From Protofrankia sp963555925 (GTDB taxonomy: Bacteria > Actinomycetota > Actinomycetes > Frankiales > Frankiaceae): a DNA stretch of 64,000 bases. Both the position numbers and the translations under genes were made by a program. Each line of letters begins with the position of its first letter. Within the stretch, counting starts at the first letter, position 1. The stretch is from contig CAUVXJ010000106.1 of assembly GCA_963555925.1 (NCBI GenBank), forward strand, positions 1 through 64,000, written 5' to 3'. The notes under the pieces were generated by a model. That model made no database searches and was not told the DNA's origin. It saw only the letters and a list, made by a program, of their open reading frames with translations. Positions 37,210 to 46,161 of this stretch are shown here, piece by piece.

Positions 37210-37251
37210 CCACCCGTTCCGGATCTGACGGGCGTCAGGTGCCGCGCAGCG

Positions 37252-39162
37252 TCAGAACGCATCCTCGGGCAGGTCCATCAGCTCAAGGTCGGTTGCCTGC
37301 AGAACGCCGAGTCGGGCTGACAGCTCGGGCAGCACGTTCGCGACAAACCAACGGGCCGTGGCCACCTTGCCCTCATAGAATGCCCGATCCCTGGCTGGCA
37401 CGGCCCTGTCCGGCGCCGATCCCGTGAATGCTCCGAGGACTGCGGCCTCCGGGCGCGCGATCTGACGATCGTCGCGCGCCCTTCGGCCCGCTAGCGCGTC
37501 CGTCGCGACCTCGGCTTGGCGCAGCAACAACCAGCCGATGACGAGGTCGCCGACACTCATCAGAAGTCGGGTGGTGTTCAGACCCACCTTGTACACCTGC
37601 CGGGTATCCGCCGCGGCGTCGGTGAAGAACCCGACCAGCACACCGACCATGGATGTCACGTTTTCCAGCGCGACGCTCAGGATCTCCCGTTCCCGGCGGA
37701 GCGAACCGTCCCCCGCACCGTCCTTGGCGAAGGTCTGGATCTCGGCGAACAGCGCGGTGAGCGCCTTGCTGTGATCGCGTACGATCTTACGGAAGAAGAA
37801 GTCCTGCCCCTGGATGGACGTGGTGCCCTCGTACAAGGTGTCGATCTTGGCATCACGGATGTACTGCTCGATCGGGTAGTCCTGCAGGTAGCCGGAGCCG
37901 CCGAAAACCTGCAGGGACGTCGCCAGCAGCTCATAAGATCGCTCGGAGCCGACGCCCTTGACGATCGGCAGCAGCAGGTCGTTAAGCCGTTCGGCGAGAT
38001 CGTCCACCGTGCCCGCGACGTTCGCCGCGGCGACCCTGTCCTGAACGGTGGCGGTGTACAGGACGAGCGCGCGCATGCCTTCGGCATACGCCTTCTGCAC
38101 CATGAGCATCCGCCGGACGTCCGGGTGATGGATGATCGTGACGCGGGGCGCGGCCTTGTCCGTCGACCGGGTCAGATCAGCGCCCTGAACCCGGGTCCGC
38201 GCGAACTGCAGAGCATTGAGATAGCCGGTGGACAGCGTCGCGATGGCCTTGGTACCCACCATCATCCGGGCATATTCGATGATCTCGAACATCTGGGCGA
38301 TGCCGTCGTGGACATCGCCGACGAGCCAGCCGACCGCCGGGTTCTTCTCGCCGAACCGCAGTTCGCAGGTGGTGGAGACCTTCAGGCCCATCTTCTTCTC
38401 GACGCCGGTGACGTAGACGCCGTTTCGCTCGCCGGGTTCACCGGTCGCCGGGTCCACCAGGAACTTCGGGACCAGGAACATGGACAGGCCCTTGGTGCCG
38501 GGGCCGTTTCCCTCCGGCCGGGCAAGGGTCAGGTGGAAGATGTTCTCCGGAACGTCCCAGTCACCCGAGGTGATGAAACGTTTCACGCCCTCGATATGCC
38601 AGGTGCCGTCAGCCTGCGCCACCGCCCGGGTGCGGCCCGCCCCCACATCCGAACCCGCGTCGGGTTCGGTGAGCACCATCGTCGCGCCCCACTGTCGCTC
38701 GATCGCCTGACGGGCGAAATCCTTCTGCGCGGCATTGCCGAGCCGGTCGAGAATCCCGGCAAAGGTGGGACCGCTCATGTACATGAACACGGCCGGGTTG
38801 GACCCCAGGATCAGCTCCGATGCGGCCCAGATGACCGACGGAGGTGCACCCAGACCACCCAGGTGTGACGGTACGAACAGCCGCCACCACTCGCCGTCCA
38901 TGAGGTCGGCGTAGGACTTCTTGAATGCCGCCGGCAAGGTGACGGTGCCGGTCTCCGGGTCGAACACCGGCGGATTGCGATCAGCCTCCGAGAACGACTC
39001 GGCAAGCGGACCGGTGGCCAACCTGTCGACCTCGACGAGCACGTCATGGGCCGTCTGGCGATCCATCTCCGCGAACGGACCGTGTCCCAGCGTCCGGTCC
39101 ACACCCAGCACCTCGAACAGGTTGAACTCGATGTCGCGGAGGTTGCTCTTGTAGTGCCCCAT
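37252..39162 (-). CDS. fadE5: Acyl-CoA dehydrogenase, FadE5 type
   Basis: The 636-residue flavoenzyme matches mycobacterial FadE5 along its length: HYKSN.RD..FNLFEV.GVD, ADRNPPVFDPET, GATMVLTEPDAGSDVGAGRT, WHIEGVKRFITSG, GLKVSTTCEL, ARMMVGTKAIATLSTGYLNAL, DYPIEQYIRDAKIDTLYEGTTSIQGQDFFFRKI with the likely catalytic Glu in YEGTT. It oxidises acyl-CoA with FAD in beta-oxidation. FadE5 is usually about 611 residues; the surplus is a block at about 555-585 (RRARDDRQIARPEAA...) encoded by a palindromic repeat element, sited just before the conserved FYEGKVATARWF. ATG 39162 fits the family start. Two operator-like palindromes lie upstream. Confidence 0.95.
   Translation of the reverse strand: MGHYKSNLRDIEFNLFEVLGVDRTLGHGPFAEMDRQTAHDVLVEVDRLATGPLAESFSEADRNPPVFDPETGTVTLPAAFKKSYADLMDGEWWRLFVPSHLGGLGAPPSVIWAASELILGSNPAVFMYMSGPTFAGILDRLGNAAQKDFARQAIERQWGATMVLTEPDAGSDVGAGRTRAVAQADGTWHIEGVKRFITSGDWDVPENIFHLTLARPEGNGPGTKGLSMFLVPKFLVDPATGEPGERNGVYVTGVEKKMGLKVSTTCELRFGEKNPAVGWLVGDVHDGIAQMFEIIEYARMMVGTKAIATLSTGYLNALQFARTRVQGADLTRSTDKAAPRVTIIHHPDVRRMLMVQKAYAEGMRALVLYTATVQDRVAAANVAGTVDDLAERLNDLLLPIVKGVGSERSYELLATSLQVFGGSGYLQDYPIEQYIRDAKIDTLYEGTTSIQGQDFFFRKIVRDHSKALTALFAEIQTFAKDGAGDGSLRREREILSVALENVTSMVGVLVGFFTDAAADTRQVYKVGLNTTRLLMSVGDLVIGWLLLRQAEVATDALAGRRARDDRQIARPEAAVLGAFTGSAPDRAVPARDRAFYEGKVATARWFVANVLPELSARLGVLQATDLELMDLPEDAF
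37429..37489. repeat. 61-bp palindromic element inserted in frame in fadE5
   Basis: The sequence has a perfect 10-bp inverted repeat GGGCGCGCGA / TCGCGCGCCC (37451-37460, 37472-37481) around an 11-base centre containing the palindrome GACGATCGTC, flanked by GGCC on both sides. The reverse complement matches 49828-49888 at 56 of 61 positions. In fadE5 it is read in frame without a stop and adds about 20 residues. Confidence 0.9.
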
Positions 39163-39434
39163 GGCGCTCTCCCCGGGGAAGTGCCGGCGTCGGTTGTCAC
39201 CGAGAGAACCGGCTTACTCCTACTGGCCAGTAACTAATACCCATGCTACCCGCCAGTAACCATCCTGAGAACAAATACCAGGACAACGAGACAACTGGCC
39301 ATATGGCGCCACAATAGTTACACTCAGTTATATTTGATCATGGTTCGTACCGCACACAGCATCCGGATGCCTGCTGTCCGACCCGATCACCAGGAGTGCT
39401 GACGTTAAGAGCGACCAGCAAGAGGGGCGTGGAT
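39163..39434. other. Intergenic region upstream of fadE5
   Basis: Besides the operator-like sites, the region is AT-rich around 39230-39345 and should hold the fadE5 promoter. No further gene is seen. Confidence 0.5.
39221..39258. promoter_or_regulatory. Two operator-like sites upstream of fadE5
   Basis: TACTGGCCAGTA at 39221-39232 is a perfect 12-bp palindrome. TACCCGCCAGTA at 39247-39258 matches it at 10 of 12 positions. They are centred 26 bp apart, about 60-95 bases before the fadE5 start. This is the usual layout of a TetR-type lipid-metabolism repressor site; which regulator is not known. Confidence 0.7.
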
Positions 39435-39965
39435 CTAGGAGACATCGCTCCAACGGAAGCTGCCATCATGATCACGCAGGCAGGCGATCGGGCGCCCGTT
39501 CGCGTCCTGAACAACCCCGTCACCGTCCGCGGCGGCATTGCACTCGGTACCCGGCACCGGGACGACCGGCTGCCGCGGCGGCGGACTCCTCACGCCCCAC
39601 CGCGACTGGCCCGCATCCGTCTGCCCGCAGTAGAGAAACAGTCCGTTGACGGCCTGACGCGGCGCAGAATCAACGTCTGGAACACATGGTTCTCCAACGA
39701 ACACAGCGCGCACCTGCTCCGCCGGACCACCCCCAGGCTGCGACGGATCATCCTGACCGGTCGAAGGCGCAGCGGTGGGTGCCGGCGACTGTGTGGACGG
39801 CTGGGACGGTACCGACGGCTGGGACTGTGTGGACGGCTGGGACTGTGTCCGTGCCTCCGTGCCGGCGGCGGTGGAGCCACACCCGACCAGCAGTGCGGCC
39901 AACAGCCCGAGCGCCGCGCGAACCGCGCCGCTCGCGGTGTCGCCTCCTCGATGTCCAGCCGCCAC
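39435..39965 (-). CDS. Small lipoprotein, Ser/Gln/Pro-rich linker
   Basis: The 176-residue product has a lipobox ending at Cys29 (LLAALLVGC), then a low-complexity linker of repeated PSTQSQPS units and a 90-residue extracytoplasmic domain with four Cys (GEPCVPD, LFLYCGQ, TECNAA, IACLRD) that could form two disulphides; it ends DHDGSFRWSDVS. I recognise the general type from actinomycete secreted proteins but not its function. GTG 39965 start has a weak ribosome binding site. Confidence 0.7.
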   Translation of the reverse strand: MAAGHRGGDTASGAVRAALGLLAALLVGCGSTAAGTEARTQSQPSTQSQPSVPSQPSTQSPAPTAAPSTGQDDPSQPGGGPAEQVRAVFVGEPCVPDVDSAPRQAVNGLFLYCGQTDAGQSRWGVRSPPPRQPVVPVPGTECNAAADGDGVVQDANGRPIACLRDHDGSFRWSDVS

Positions 39966-40074
39966 ACCAACCAGCTTAGGTAGGACCGCCGAAACGCGGA
40001 GCGACTCGGTCCGCGAGCACCTGGTTTAGGCTGCTGGAACGAAAAGAGAAACCAGTGATGACAAAACATGTTTT

Positions 40075-40120
40075 AGAGCGACCGACAATAGGGGACGCGG
40101 CGTGGCGGGGCCGGTGAAAC
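40075..40120. repeat. Dispersed short repeat, copy B
   Basis: AGAGCGACCGACAATAGGGG followed by a GC-rich run, about 80% identical over 45 bases to copy A at 23915-23960. It lies directly after the 3' end of the MFS gene in the 161-bp space between two minus-strand genes. Confidence 0.7.
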
Positions 40121-40126
40121 ATGGCC

Positions 40127-41656
40127 TCAGGCGGCCACCGGGATCCCGCCGTCGGCCTTGTCGTCGGTCCGATCGTCGGTCCCTGCCGCGGTAGGCCCGT
40201 CAGGAGTGCGTGGACGCATGGTGTTGGCCGCATCCGAGTCACGCACCGTCAATGCGAACACCGTCGCAACGACGGCGAGGCCAGCCGCCACCAGAAACGC
40301 GCCGTGGTACGCCGCGACATTTCCCGCAGCCGCGGCCGTGGTTTTCGCGCCGGCCGGTGCGAACAGGGTCAACGCCGTTGTCACCACCGCGACACCGAGC
40401 GCCGACGCGAGCTGTCGCTGCATGTTGAACAGGGTGGACGCCTGACCGGTGTCCACCGGCGAAATACGGGCGAACGCGGCCGTCTGGGCGGAAAGAAAGA
40501 TGAATCCCATTCCAGCGCCGACGAAGAACATCATGACCCGGATCAGCCACATCGACGTCGCCAGGTCCATCCGCGAGATCAACGTCAGCGTGGCTGCCAC
40601 CAGGAGCGGCCCGAACACCATCAGCCGCCGCGGCCCCATTCGCGGGTAGCCGCGCCCGGCTAGCTGGGACCCGGCCAGCACCCCCAGCGCCTCCGGGAAC
40701 AACGCCAGACCGGCCGTGGTCGCGTTCGCCCCACGGGCGTCCTGCAGGAACAGCGGGATCAGGTAGAGCGTGCCGAGGAAGGCCATCGTCGCGAACATCA
40801 TCGTAAGGTTGGTCGACCGGAACAGCCGCTCGCCGAGCAGTCGCAACGCGAGCAGCGGACGGTCGCGACGACGCTCCCAGATGACCATCAGGGCAGTCGC
40901 GGCAAGACCGACGGATCCGGCGACACCCACCTTGGCCGATGTCCAACCGCTGCTCGGTCCGCTGCTGAGCGCATAGAGGATCAGGGCGAATCCCGTCGCC
41001 GCGAGCACGAACCCGGCCAGGTCGAAGCGGCCGGCAGCGGCGGGCTCACGGTGTTCAGCCAGGAAGACCAGGCCGAACACGAACACGGCCAACCCGACCG
41101 GTAGGTTCACCAGAAACACCCAGTGCCACGAGAGGTGGTCGGTGAGGATCCCGCCGAGCACCGGACCGGCCGCCGGCGCGATCACAGTGGGAACGATGAC
41201 CACACGTGCGGCCCGAACCCGCTGCTCGGGCGGGAAGGCCCGGAACAGCATGGTCGTCCCGACCGGCATCAGGATGCCGCCGCCGACTCCCTGCAACACC
41301 CGGAACCCCACCAGGGCATCAAGGCTGGTGGCAGCGCCACACAGGACGGACGCGGCCGTGAACGCCGCCAGCGCCGCCAGGAAGACCCGTTTGGTCCCGA
41401 ACCGGTCACCCAGCCACCCCGACGCGGGGATGAAAACGGCAAGGCTGACCAGGTAGCCGATCACCACCAGCTCGATCGAACCGGTCGAAGCGCCGAAGTC
41501 ACGGGCGATCGAGGGCAGGGCCACATTGACGATCGTGACGTCCATGATGCTGATGAACATCGTCGCGGCGAAGACGACCGCGGCCGCGACGCGCTGGTCG
41601 AACGCGGGCGCCGCACGCCGCATCCGAGCAGGGCTCCGGACGGGACTCATAGGCAT
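40127..41656 (-). CDS. MFS drug exporter, DHA2 (EmrB/QacA) family, 14 membrane segments
   Basis: The 509-residue protein has the DHA2 pattern: FISIMDVTIVNVALPSIARDFG in helix 1 (motif D1), GYLVSLAVFIPASGWLGDRFGTKRVFL (motif A), RVLQGVGGGILMPVGTTML (motif B), and APAAGPVLGGILTDHLSWHWVFLVNLPVG (motif C, the antiporter signature). About 14 hydrophobic segments follow. It should expel small toxic molecules using the proton gradient. It is divergent from a MarR-type gene with 111 bases between starts; regulation by that MarR protein is likely. Confidence 0.93.
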   Translation of the reverse strand: MPMSPVRSPARMRRAAPAFDQRVAAAVVFAATMFISIMDVTIVNVALPSIARDFGASTGSIELVVIGYLVSLAVFIPASGWLGDRFGTKRVFLAALAAFTAASVLCGAATSLDALVGFRVLQGVGGGILMPVGTTMLFRAFPPEQRVRAARVVIVPTVIAPAAGPVLGGILTDHLSWHWVFLVNLPVGLAVFVFGLVFLAEHREPAAAGRFDLAGFVLAATGFALILYALSSGPSSGWTSAKVGVAGSVGLAATALMVIWERRRDRPLLALRLLGERLFRSTNLTMMFATMAFLGTLYLIPLFLQDARGANATTAGLALFPEALGVLAGSQLAGRGYPRMGPRRLMVFGPLLVAATLTLISRMDLATSMWLIRVMMFFVGAGMGFIFLSAQTAAFARISPVDTGQASTLFNMQRQLASALGVAVVTTALTLFAPAGAKTTAAAAGNVAAYHGAFLVAAGLAVVATVFALTVRDSDAANTMRPRTPDGPTAAGTDDRTDDKADGGIPVAA

Positions 41657-41719
41657 CTCCCTAACGATAGGTAACCAACCATGACAGATGGCAGTCTCAG
41701 TCGACCGGATGTTACTTTA

Positions 41720-41732
41720 TGAGGCTACCTCA
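41720..41732. promoter_or_regulatory. Candidate MarR operator between MFS and MarR genes
   Basis: TGAGG CTA CCTCA is a perfect 5-3-5 inverted repeat in the 111-bp divergent space. The DNA around it is AT-rich, as expected for two promoters. MarR proteins bind palindromes between themselves and the gene they control; this site is the best one I see, but short. Confidence 0.5.
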
Positions 41733-41767
41733 CTATCCATGTCCCTCAAAATAGAGATTGCAGAATA

Positions 41768-42726
41768 ATGAAGCCACGCACCGGCGATGAGATCATCGAT
41801 ACACTGCTGGCAGTCAGCCACCGACTGCGTCATCGCGTGAACGACACCCTGCAGGTCACGGCCGGGCTCACCCTCGCCCGCTTCAAGGTTCTGCAACTCA
41901 TCGAGCGGTGCGGGCCTTCCCGCTTGCGCGACATCGCGGACGCGACGGACGTCACCGCCCGGACCATGACCGAGACGGTGGACTGGCTCGAAGGCGAGGG
42001 GCTGGCCATCCGCACTGCGCATCCGACCGACCGGCGNNNNNNNNNNNNNNNNNNNNNNNNNNNNNNNNNNNNNNNNNNNNNNNNNNNNNNNNNNNNNNNN
42101 NNNNNNNNNNNNNNNNNNNNNNNNNNNNNNNNNNNNNNNNNNNNNNNNNNNNNNNNNNNNNNNNNNNNNNNNNNNNNNNNNNNNNNNNNNNNNNNNNNNN
42201 NNNNNNNNNNNNNNNNNNNNNNNNNNNNNNNNNNNNNNNNNNNNNNNNNNNNNNNNNNNNNNNNNNNNNNNNNNNNNNNNNNNNNNNNNNNNNNNNNNNN
42301 NNNNNNNNNNNNNNNNNNNNNNNNNNNNNNNNNNNNNNNNNNNNNNNNNNNNNNNNNNNNNNNNNNNNNNNNNNNNNNNNNNNNNNNNNNNNNNNNNNNN
42401 NNNNNNNNNNNNNNNNNNNNNNNNNNNNNNNNNNNNNNNNNNNNNNNNNNNNNNNNNNNNNNNNNNNNNNCGCCGGTCGCGCCCGGCTGGCCGCCGCGGA
42501 CCGGCACCGGACCGCGGCGGTCAGTGCCATGACCAGACATCTGTCCACGGCCCAGCGCGAGGAGTTCCTCCGGCTACTGCGATCGGTGCTCGACGCCATC
42601 GAGGACACCGCCGCCAGCCCCGGCAGCACCGCGAACCCCGGCACCACTGCGAACCCCGGGACGTTCGCAGGCCGGACCGGGCCGGACGGCCCGCCGGAAG
42701 CCCTCGCCGGACAAGGTTGTAGCTGA
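41768..42726 (+). CDS. MarR family regulator, interrupted by an assembly gap
   Basis: The first 90 residues carry the winged helix: TLLAVSHRLRHRVNDTL, LTLARFKVLQLIERCGPSRLRDIADATDVTARTMTETVDWLEGEGLAIRTAHPTDRR. After the gap, AGRARLAAADRHRTAAVSAMTRHLSTAQREEFLRLLRSVLDAIED is the normal C-terminal helix pair, followed by a low-complexity tail (PGSTANPGTTANPGT). In the family only about 8-12 residues separate HPTDRR from AGRARL, so the 434-N gap is almost certainly much too long. It most likely represses the divergent MFS gene in response to a small ligand. Confidence 0.88.
42037..42470. other. Assembly gap (434 N) inside the MarR gene
   Basis: The protein halves on each side join almost directly in the MarR family, so the true missing sequence is probably a few tens of bases; the gap probably marks a collapsed or difficult segment rather than real 434 bases. 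Confidence 0.9.
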
Positions 42727-42825
42727 TCCCCGGCCCGGGGTTGTGGGACAGATCACGATCATCCGAAACGACTGACACGTGTATCAGCGTCCCGTCTGGC
42801 ATCCCCGCGGCCTACGATCCGGCAC

Positions 42826-45800
42826 ATGGTCGCCTGCCCGACATGCGGAAAGGCCAACCCGGAAGAAGCACGCTTCTGCTTCTCCTGCGGTACGCCGCTG
42901 CCCACGTTCGGGATCGGCGCCCGCAAAACTGTCACGATCATGTTCTGCGACGTCACCGGCTACACCGCTATCGGCGAACAGCTCGACTCTGAACCGTTGC
43001 AGCAGGTCATGTGGCGGTTCTTCAGCGCCGCCCGCGAAGTGATCTCGGCCCACGGGGGCACCGTCGAGAAGTTCATCGGGGACGCCGTGTTCGCCGTCTT
43101 CGGCATCCCTGTGCTGCACGAGGACGACGCGTTGCGCGCCGCCCGCGCGGCCTTCGAGATCCGCGCCAGCATGGCCGCGCTCAACGCCGATCTGCAACGG
43201 GACTGGGGATTCCGGTTCCGGATCCGCATCGGCATCAACACCGGCGAGGTCACCGTCGGCGGGCCGGGCACCGGCGGCGGCGTGACCGGGGACGCGGTCA
43301 ACATCGCGTCCCGGCTGGAGGAAGCCGCCGACCCCGACGAGATCCTCATCGCCGACACCACCCTGCGGATGATCCGTTCGGATGTGCGGAGCGAACCGGT
43401 CGGACCCCTGGTCGTCCAGGGCAAGAAGGCCCCGCTGCGGGCCCACCGCCTGCTCGGCCTGGCGCACCCCGGCATCGGCCCCGGTGCGCGGTTCGCCCCG
43501 GACGGCTTCGCCGCACCGGTGATCGGCCGGGACCGGGAACGCCGTCGCCTGGACGACGTCCTCGAACAGGTGATCGAGGAGCGCACCTGCCACCTGTTCA
43601 CCCTGCTCGGTCCCGCCGGCATCGGGAAATCCCGGATGGTCGGGGAGTTCTGTGAGGCGATGGCGCCGCGGGCGACGGTGCTCACCGGACGCTGCCTGTC
43701 CTACGGCGAGGGCATCACCTACTGGCCGCTGATGGAGATGGTCCGCCAGGCGACCGGCATGTCCGCGGACGAGAGCGCGCCCGAGGGCCGGCGCCGCCTA
43801 CGCGAGCTGCTGGACGGGGTCGACAACGTCATCGGCGACGCCGCCGCCGTGGTGGACGGGCTGGCGCCGCTGATCGGCCTGGGCGGCGCCGAGGTCGGTG
43901 CGCAGGAGAGCTTCTGGGCGGTCCGCACGTTCCTGGCCGCGCTCGCCGAGAAGCGTCCGCTGATCATCTGGTTCGATGACGTGCACTGGGCCGAGCCGAC
44001 CCTGCTGGACCTGATCGAGCATGTCGCCGACTGGTCCCGGGAGGCGCCGATCCTGCTGTTGTGCCTGGCCAGGCCCGAGCTGCTGGAAGAGCGCCGGACC
44101 TGGGGCGGAGGCAAGCTCAACGCCACGTCGATGTTGTTGCAGCCGCTGAGCGAGGAACGTTGCCAGCGACTGATCCGCACGTTGATGGGCTCCAACGACC
44201 TCGACCCGGCGCTGGTGTCGAGAATCACCGACTCGGCCGCGGGGAACCCGCTGTTCGTCGAGCAGACGCTTGCGGCCCTCGTCGACGACGGGCTGCTGCG
44301 CCGGGAGGGCGACCGGTGGATCGCGACCGGCAACCTCGGCTCGGTCCAGGTTCCACCCACGATCTCCGCGCTGCTCGCCGCCCGCCTCGACCGGCTCAAC
44401 ATGCACGAACGGCGGGTGCTGGAACGCGCTGCCGTGGTCGGTCAGCGGTTCTACCTCGACGCCGTGGTTGAACTGTCCGCCCCGGCCGACCGGGCCGGCG
44501 TGGCCGCCCACTGCCAGTCGCTGGTACGCAAGGAACTGGTCCATGCCGACCGCTCAGACCTGCCCGGCGTGGACGCCTTCCGGTTCCTGCACGTCCTGCT
44601 GCGCGACTGCGCCTACCAGGCCACGTCCAAGCGCCAGCGTGCCGAGCTGCACCAGGGATTCGCCGCCTGGCTGCAGGCCCGGATGATCGGGCGTCCCGGC
44701 GAGCACGACGAGCTGGTCGGCTATCACCTGGAGCAGGCATACCGGTACCGGGTCGAGCTCGGGCTGCGCGACGCCGAGACCGCGGAGCTGGGACGCCACG
44801 CCGCGACCTGCCTGATCGAAGCCGCCGACCGGGTCCGCCAAGGCGACGAGACAGGCGCGGCGGGCCTCCTCAAGCGGGCGATCAAACTTCTTCCTGTCAC
44901 CGATCCACTACGCATCCGCGCCGAGATCGACCTTGGCTGGGCGCTGCACTCGTTCGGCCGCTTCAGCGACGCCGAACGCATGCTGCGCCAAGCCACCGAC
45001 CGGGCCGCCCGGATCGGCGACGCCGGTCTGCGGGCGCACGCGCGCCTCGCCCACCTGCGACTCATGTTCACGACAAGCCCGGAGGGGCTGGTCGCCGAGA
45101 CCCTCGGTGAGGCCACCCGGGCACTACCGATCTTCATTCGGGACGGGGACGAGGTCGGTGCCGCGCTCGCCTGCCGCGGTCAGGCCGCCGCCCACATGGC
45201 GGCCGGCCGCTATGCCCTGGCGGAGCGGGCCATGCAGGCCGCCGTCCGCCATGCCGAGGAGTCCGGCGTGCTGCGTGATGCCCAGACCATGCGCCGTGAC
45301 CTCGTCCACCTGCTGAGCTTTGCCCCGCGCCCGATCGGCGAATCGGTCGAACGGGCCACCCGGGCACTGGCCGGCGTCGGGGACGACCGCGGCCTGCGTC
45401 GTTCCCTGCTCGCCCAGCTGGCCCTGCTGTTCACCATGGCGGGGGACCTCGATGCCGCCAGGGACCACCTCAGCCGGGCTGAAGAGATCGTCTGGGACGT
45501 CCGGAGCCCCCGCGGAGACCCGCTCTACGGGGGCTTCGTCGTCGCCCGCGTCGCCCTGCTGACCGACGACCTCGACACCGCCGAGCACGAGCTGCGGCGC
45601 AGCTGCCGTCGGCTGGCCCGGATGGGCGAGCGCGCGCACCTGGCCACGCGTGCCGCGGCACTCGCCGACGTCCTGGTCAAGCTCGGACGCCTCGACGAGG
45701 CGGCCACCTACGTGTCCCGCTCCCGTGACGCCGCTGCCGGCGACCAGGTCCCCGCCCAGGCCGGCTGGTGCGGGGTACACGCGAAGGTACTGGCGATGCG

Positions 45801-46050
45801 TGGCCGTGAACGCGAGGTCGAGGCCGTCCGGTTCGCCGAGGCCGCATGCGACCTGGCCGGGCGAACCGACGACTGGGACGGACAGGCGCAGGCGTGGCTG
45901 GCCTACGCCGAGGTGCTCCACCGAACCGGCCAGGTCGACGCGGCCGGACCGAAGATCGATGCAGCCATCGCGTGCTACGAGAAGAAAGGCAACATCACCG
46001 GAGCCGCCCAGGCCCGCCGACTCTTCGAAGAGCTCTCCGTCCCGGCGTGA
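42826..46050 (+). CDS. Class III adenylate cyclase - AAA ATPase - TPR protein
   Basis: The 1074-residue protein starts with a zinc ribbon (Cys4, 7, 18, 21). Residues about 35-190 are a class III cyclase domain with metal Asp42 (FCDVTGYT) and Asp86 (EKFIGDAVFAVFG), Lys82 for adenine selection, Asp156 in GDAVNIASRLEEAA, and Asn159 and Arg162 for the transition state, so it looks active. Then comes an AAA ATPase with Walker A GPAGIGKS at 262-269 and Walker B IIWFDDVHWAEP. The C-terminal half is TPR-like helical repeats. Such large proteins are taken as signal integrators that make cAMP. ATG 42826 directly precedes the zinc ribbon. The gene is 99 bases after the MarR gene. Confidence 0.92.
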   Translation: MVACPTCGKANPEEARFCFSCGTPLPTFGIGARKTVTIMFCDVTGYTAIGEQLDSEPLQQVMWRFFSAAREVISAHGGTVEKFIGDAVFAVFGIPVLHEDDALRAARAAFEIRASMAALNADLQRDWGFRFRIRIGINTGEVTVGGPGTGGGVTGDAVNIASRLEEAADPDEILIADTTLRMIRSDVRSEPVGPLVVQGKKAPLRAHRLLGLAHPGIGPGARFAPDGFAAPVIGRDRERRRLDDVLEQVIEERTCHLFTLLGPAGIGKSRMVGEFCEAMAPRATVLTGRCLSYGEGITYWPLMEMVRQATGMSADESAPEGRRRLRELLDGVDNVIGDAAAVVDGLAPLIGLGGAEVGAQESFWAVRTFLAALAEKRPLIIWFDDVHWAEPTLLDLIEHVADWSREAPILLLCLARPELLEERRTWGGGKLNATSMLLQPLSEERCQRLIRTLMGSNDLDPALVSRITDSAAGNPLFVEQTLAALVDDGLLRREGDRWIATGNLGSVQVPPTISALLAARLDRLNMHERRVLERAAVVGQRFYLDAVVELSAPADRAGVAAHCQSLVRKELVHADRSDLPGVDAFRFLHVLLRDCAYQATSKRQRAELHQGFAAWLQARMIGRPGEHDELVGYHLEQAYRYRVELGLRDAETAELGRHAATCLIEAADRVRQGDETGAAGLLKRAIKLLPVTDPLRIRAEIDLGWALHSFGRFSDAERMLRQATDRAARIGDAGLRAHARLAHLRLMFTTSPEGLVAETLGEATRALPIFIRDGDEVGAALACRGQAAAHMAAGRYALAERAMQAAVRHAEESGVLRDAQTMRRDLVHLLSFAPRPIGESVERATRALAGVGDDRGLRRSLLAQLALLFTMAGDLDAARDHLSRAEEIVWDVRSPRGDPLYGGFVVARVALLTDDLDTAEHELRRSCRRLARMGERAHLATRAAALADVLVKLGRLDEAATYVSRSRDAAAGDQVPAQAGWCGVHAKVLAMRGREREVEAVRFAEAACDLAGRTDDWDGQAQAWLAYAEVLHRTGQVDAAGPKIDAAIACYEKKGNITGAAQARRLFEELSVPA

Positions 46051-46068
46051 TCCGGGGACCCGCAGCGC

Positions 46069-46161
46069 TACGGCGAGCGGACCCTACGGCGAGCGGACCC
46101 TACGGCGAGCGGACCCTACGGCGAGCGGACCCTACGGCGAGCGGACCCTACGGCGAGCGGA
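46069..46161. repeat. 16-bp tandem repeat (five copies plus partial) containing a stop codon
   Basis: The unit TACGGCGAGCGGACCC starts at 46069, 46085, 46101, 46117, 46133 and 46149 (partial). Read on the minus strand, the last copy encodes the final residues and TAG stop of the gene at 46148-46573. The array fills almost all the space between that gene and the cyclase gene. Confidence 0.95.

Noticed and set aside
37516..38868. 450-codon plus-strand frame opposite fadE5
   Set aside because: Antisense shadow of a clear FadE5 gene.
46069..46161. Regular short repeats that could suggest a CRISPR array
   Set aside because: Units are head to tail without unique spacers and no cas genes are present; it is a simple tandem repeat. 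The same applies to 20914-20989.
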